Of a stretch of DNA of 56,958 nucleotides, positions 56,799 through 56,958 are shown piece after piece. This DNA is from a bacterium (GTDB lineage Bacteria > Bacillota > Clostridia > Oscillospirales > Ruminococcaceae): positions 1 to 56,958 of the forward strand of contig SFVK01000008.1 of NCBI GenBank assembly GCA_004561545.1, written 5' to 3'. Under the pieces are notes generated by a model. That model ran no database searches. It saw only the letters and a list, made by a program, of their open reading frames with translations, and had not been told where the DNA came from. Position 1 is the first letter of the stretch. Every line of letters begins with the position of its first letter. The translations under genes were made by a program, and so were the position numbers.

Positions 56799-56958
56799 TT
56801 ATTCCAGATGCGCCGCCGCGTCCTGCTCAATGGCGGCGATGGCCGCCAGCACCGTATCCTCCAGCGCCACATAGTTGGCGCGCAGGTTGGTGTCGCGGAT
56901 GTTGCCGGCGTCGTCCAGCACGCTGTAATTCACCGTCACCCGCTTGCCCTCGCCGGTG
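56799..56958 (-). CDS. 3' end of an uncharacterised gene, cut by the window edge
   Basis: The minus strand reads open from the window edge to a TAA at 56799-56801, giving 52 residues ending DTVLAAIAAIEQDAAAHLE. The upstream part includes GKRVTVNYSVLDDAGN, a beta-strand-rich segment, then a helix. Too short for a family. The codon pattern (third-position G/C) is like that of neighbouring genes, supporting a real gene. Confidence 0.5.
   Translation of the reverse strand, partial: TGEGKRVTVNYSVLDDAGNIRDTNLRANYVALEDTVLAAIAAIEQDAAAHLE

Overview
The window looks like chromosomal DNA of a high-G+C, low-Gram-positive anaerobe of the Oscillospiraceae/Ruminococcaceae type (Faecalibacterium, Gemmiger or Subdoligranulum-like). 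The evidence is consensus sigma-A promoters and AGGAGG-type ribosome sites in a G+C-rich genome, pyruvate phosphate dikinase, flavodiiron protein, 2-hydroxyacyl-CoA dehydratase-type activase, Mfd/Pth synteny, and a dispersed inverted-repeat element of a kind I associate with those genomes. The organism assignment is inference. Coordinates of CDSs include the stop codon; gene starts were chosen by ribosome-binding site.

Layout. (1) 1-6300: an IS66 remnant, a structured leader, molybdate transporter genes modB-modC, xdhC, and convergent genes for a MATE exporter and an NCS2 xanthine-type permease: a molybdenum-hydroxylase/purine support cluster without the hydroxylase or ModA. (2) 6400-8230: a gene graveyard (solute-binding-protein remnant, MATE C-terminal remnant, frameshifted IS30 remnant, a 174-bp MITE) followed by tRNA-Asn. 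(3) 8600-15000: secreted/anchored proteins of unknown role, an SGNH hydrolase + XpaC-like operon, FprA, and a PAP2-family membrane protein. (4) 15270-23052: a six-gene operon of coiled-coil DivIVA-like protein, vWA-FHA membrane protein, zinc-ribbon FHA protein, dual-FHA ABC ATPase, ABC-2 permease and a polytopic membrane protein. This looks like a split, FHA-controlled exporter comparable to mycobacterial Rv1747 and is the best candidate for an incompletely described system. (5) 23100-30630: CmpB-like membrane protein, TrmB, AlaX editing protein, a lipoprotein, MalQ with a histone-like basic tail, a degenerate GGDEF protein and a small helical protein behind a long hairpin.

(6) 30694-39129: a nine-gene minus-strand operon for a nonulosonic acid (legionaminic/sialic type): DegT aminotransferase, CBS-nucleotidyltransferase, NeuB, NeuC, two Gfo/Idh oxidoreductases, NeuA, then a translationally coupled ThrE-type exporter pair. 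(7) 39200-47520: AzlD remnant, RsuA, YbaK, DAHP synthase, an MFS permease, and a dehydratase activase plus its HgdB-like partner. (8) 47650-56958: Mfd, acyltransferase, Pth, a GlmU C-terminal domain only, PpdK, and the 3' end of a gene running off the window.

Most genes sit in short, tightly packed operons ended by strong hairpin terminators. No CRISPR array, rRNA or prophage is visible.
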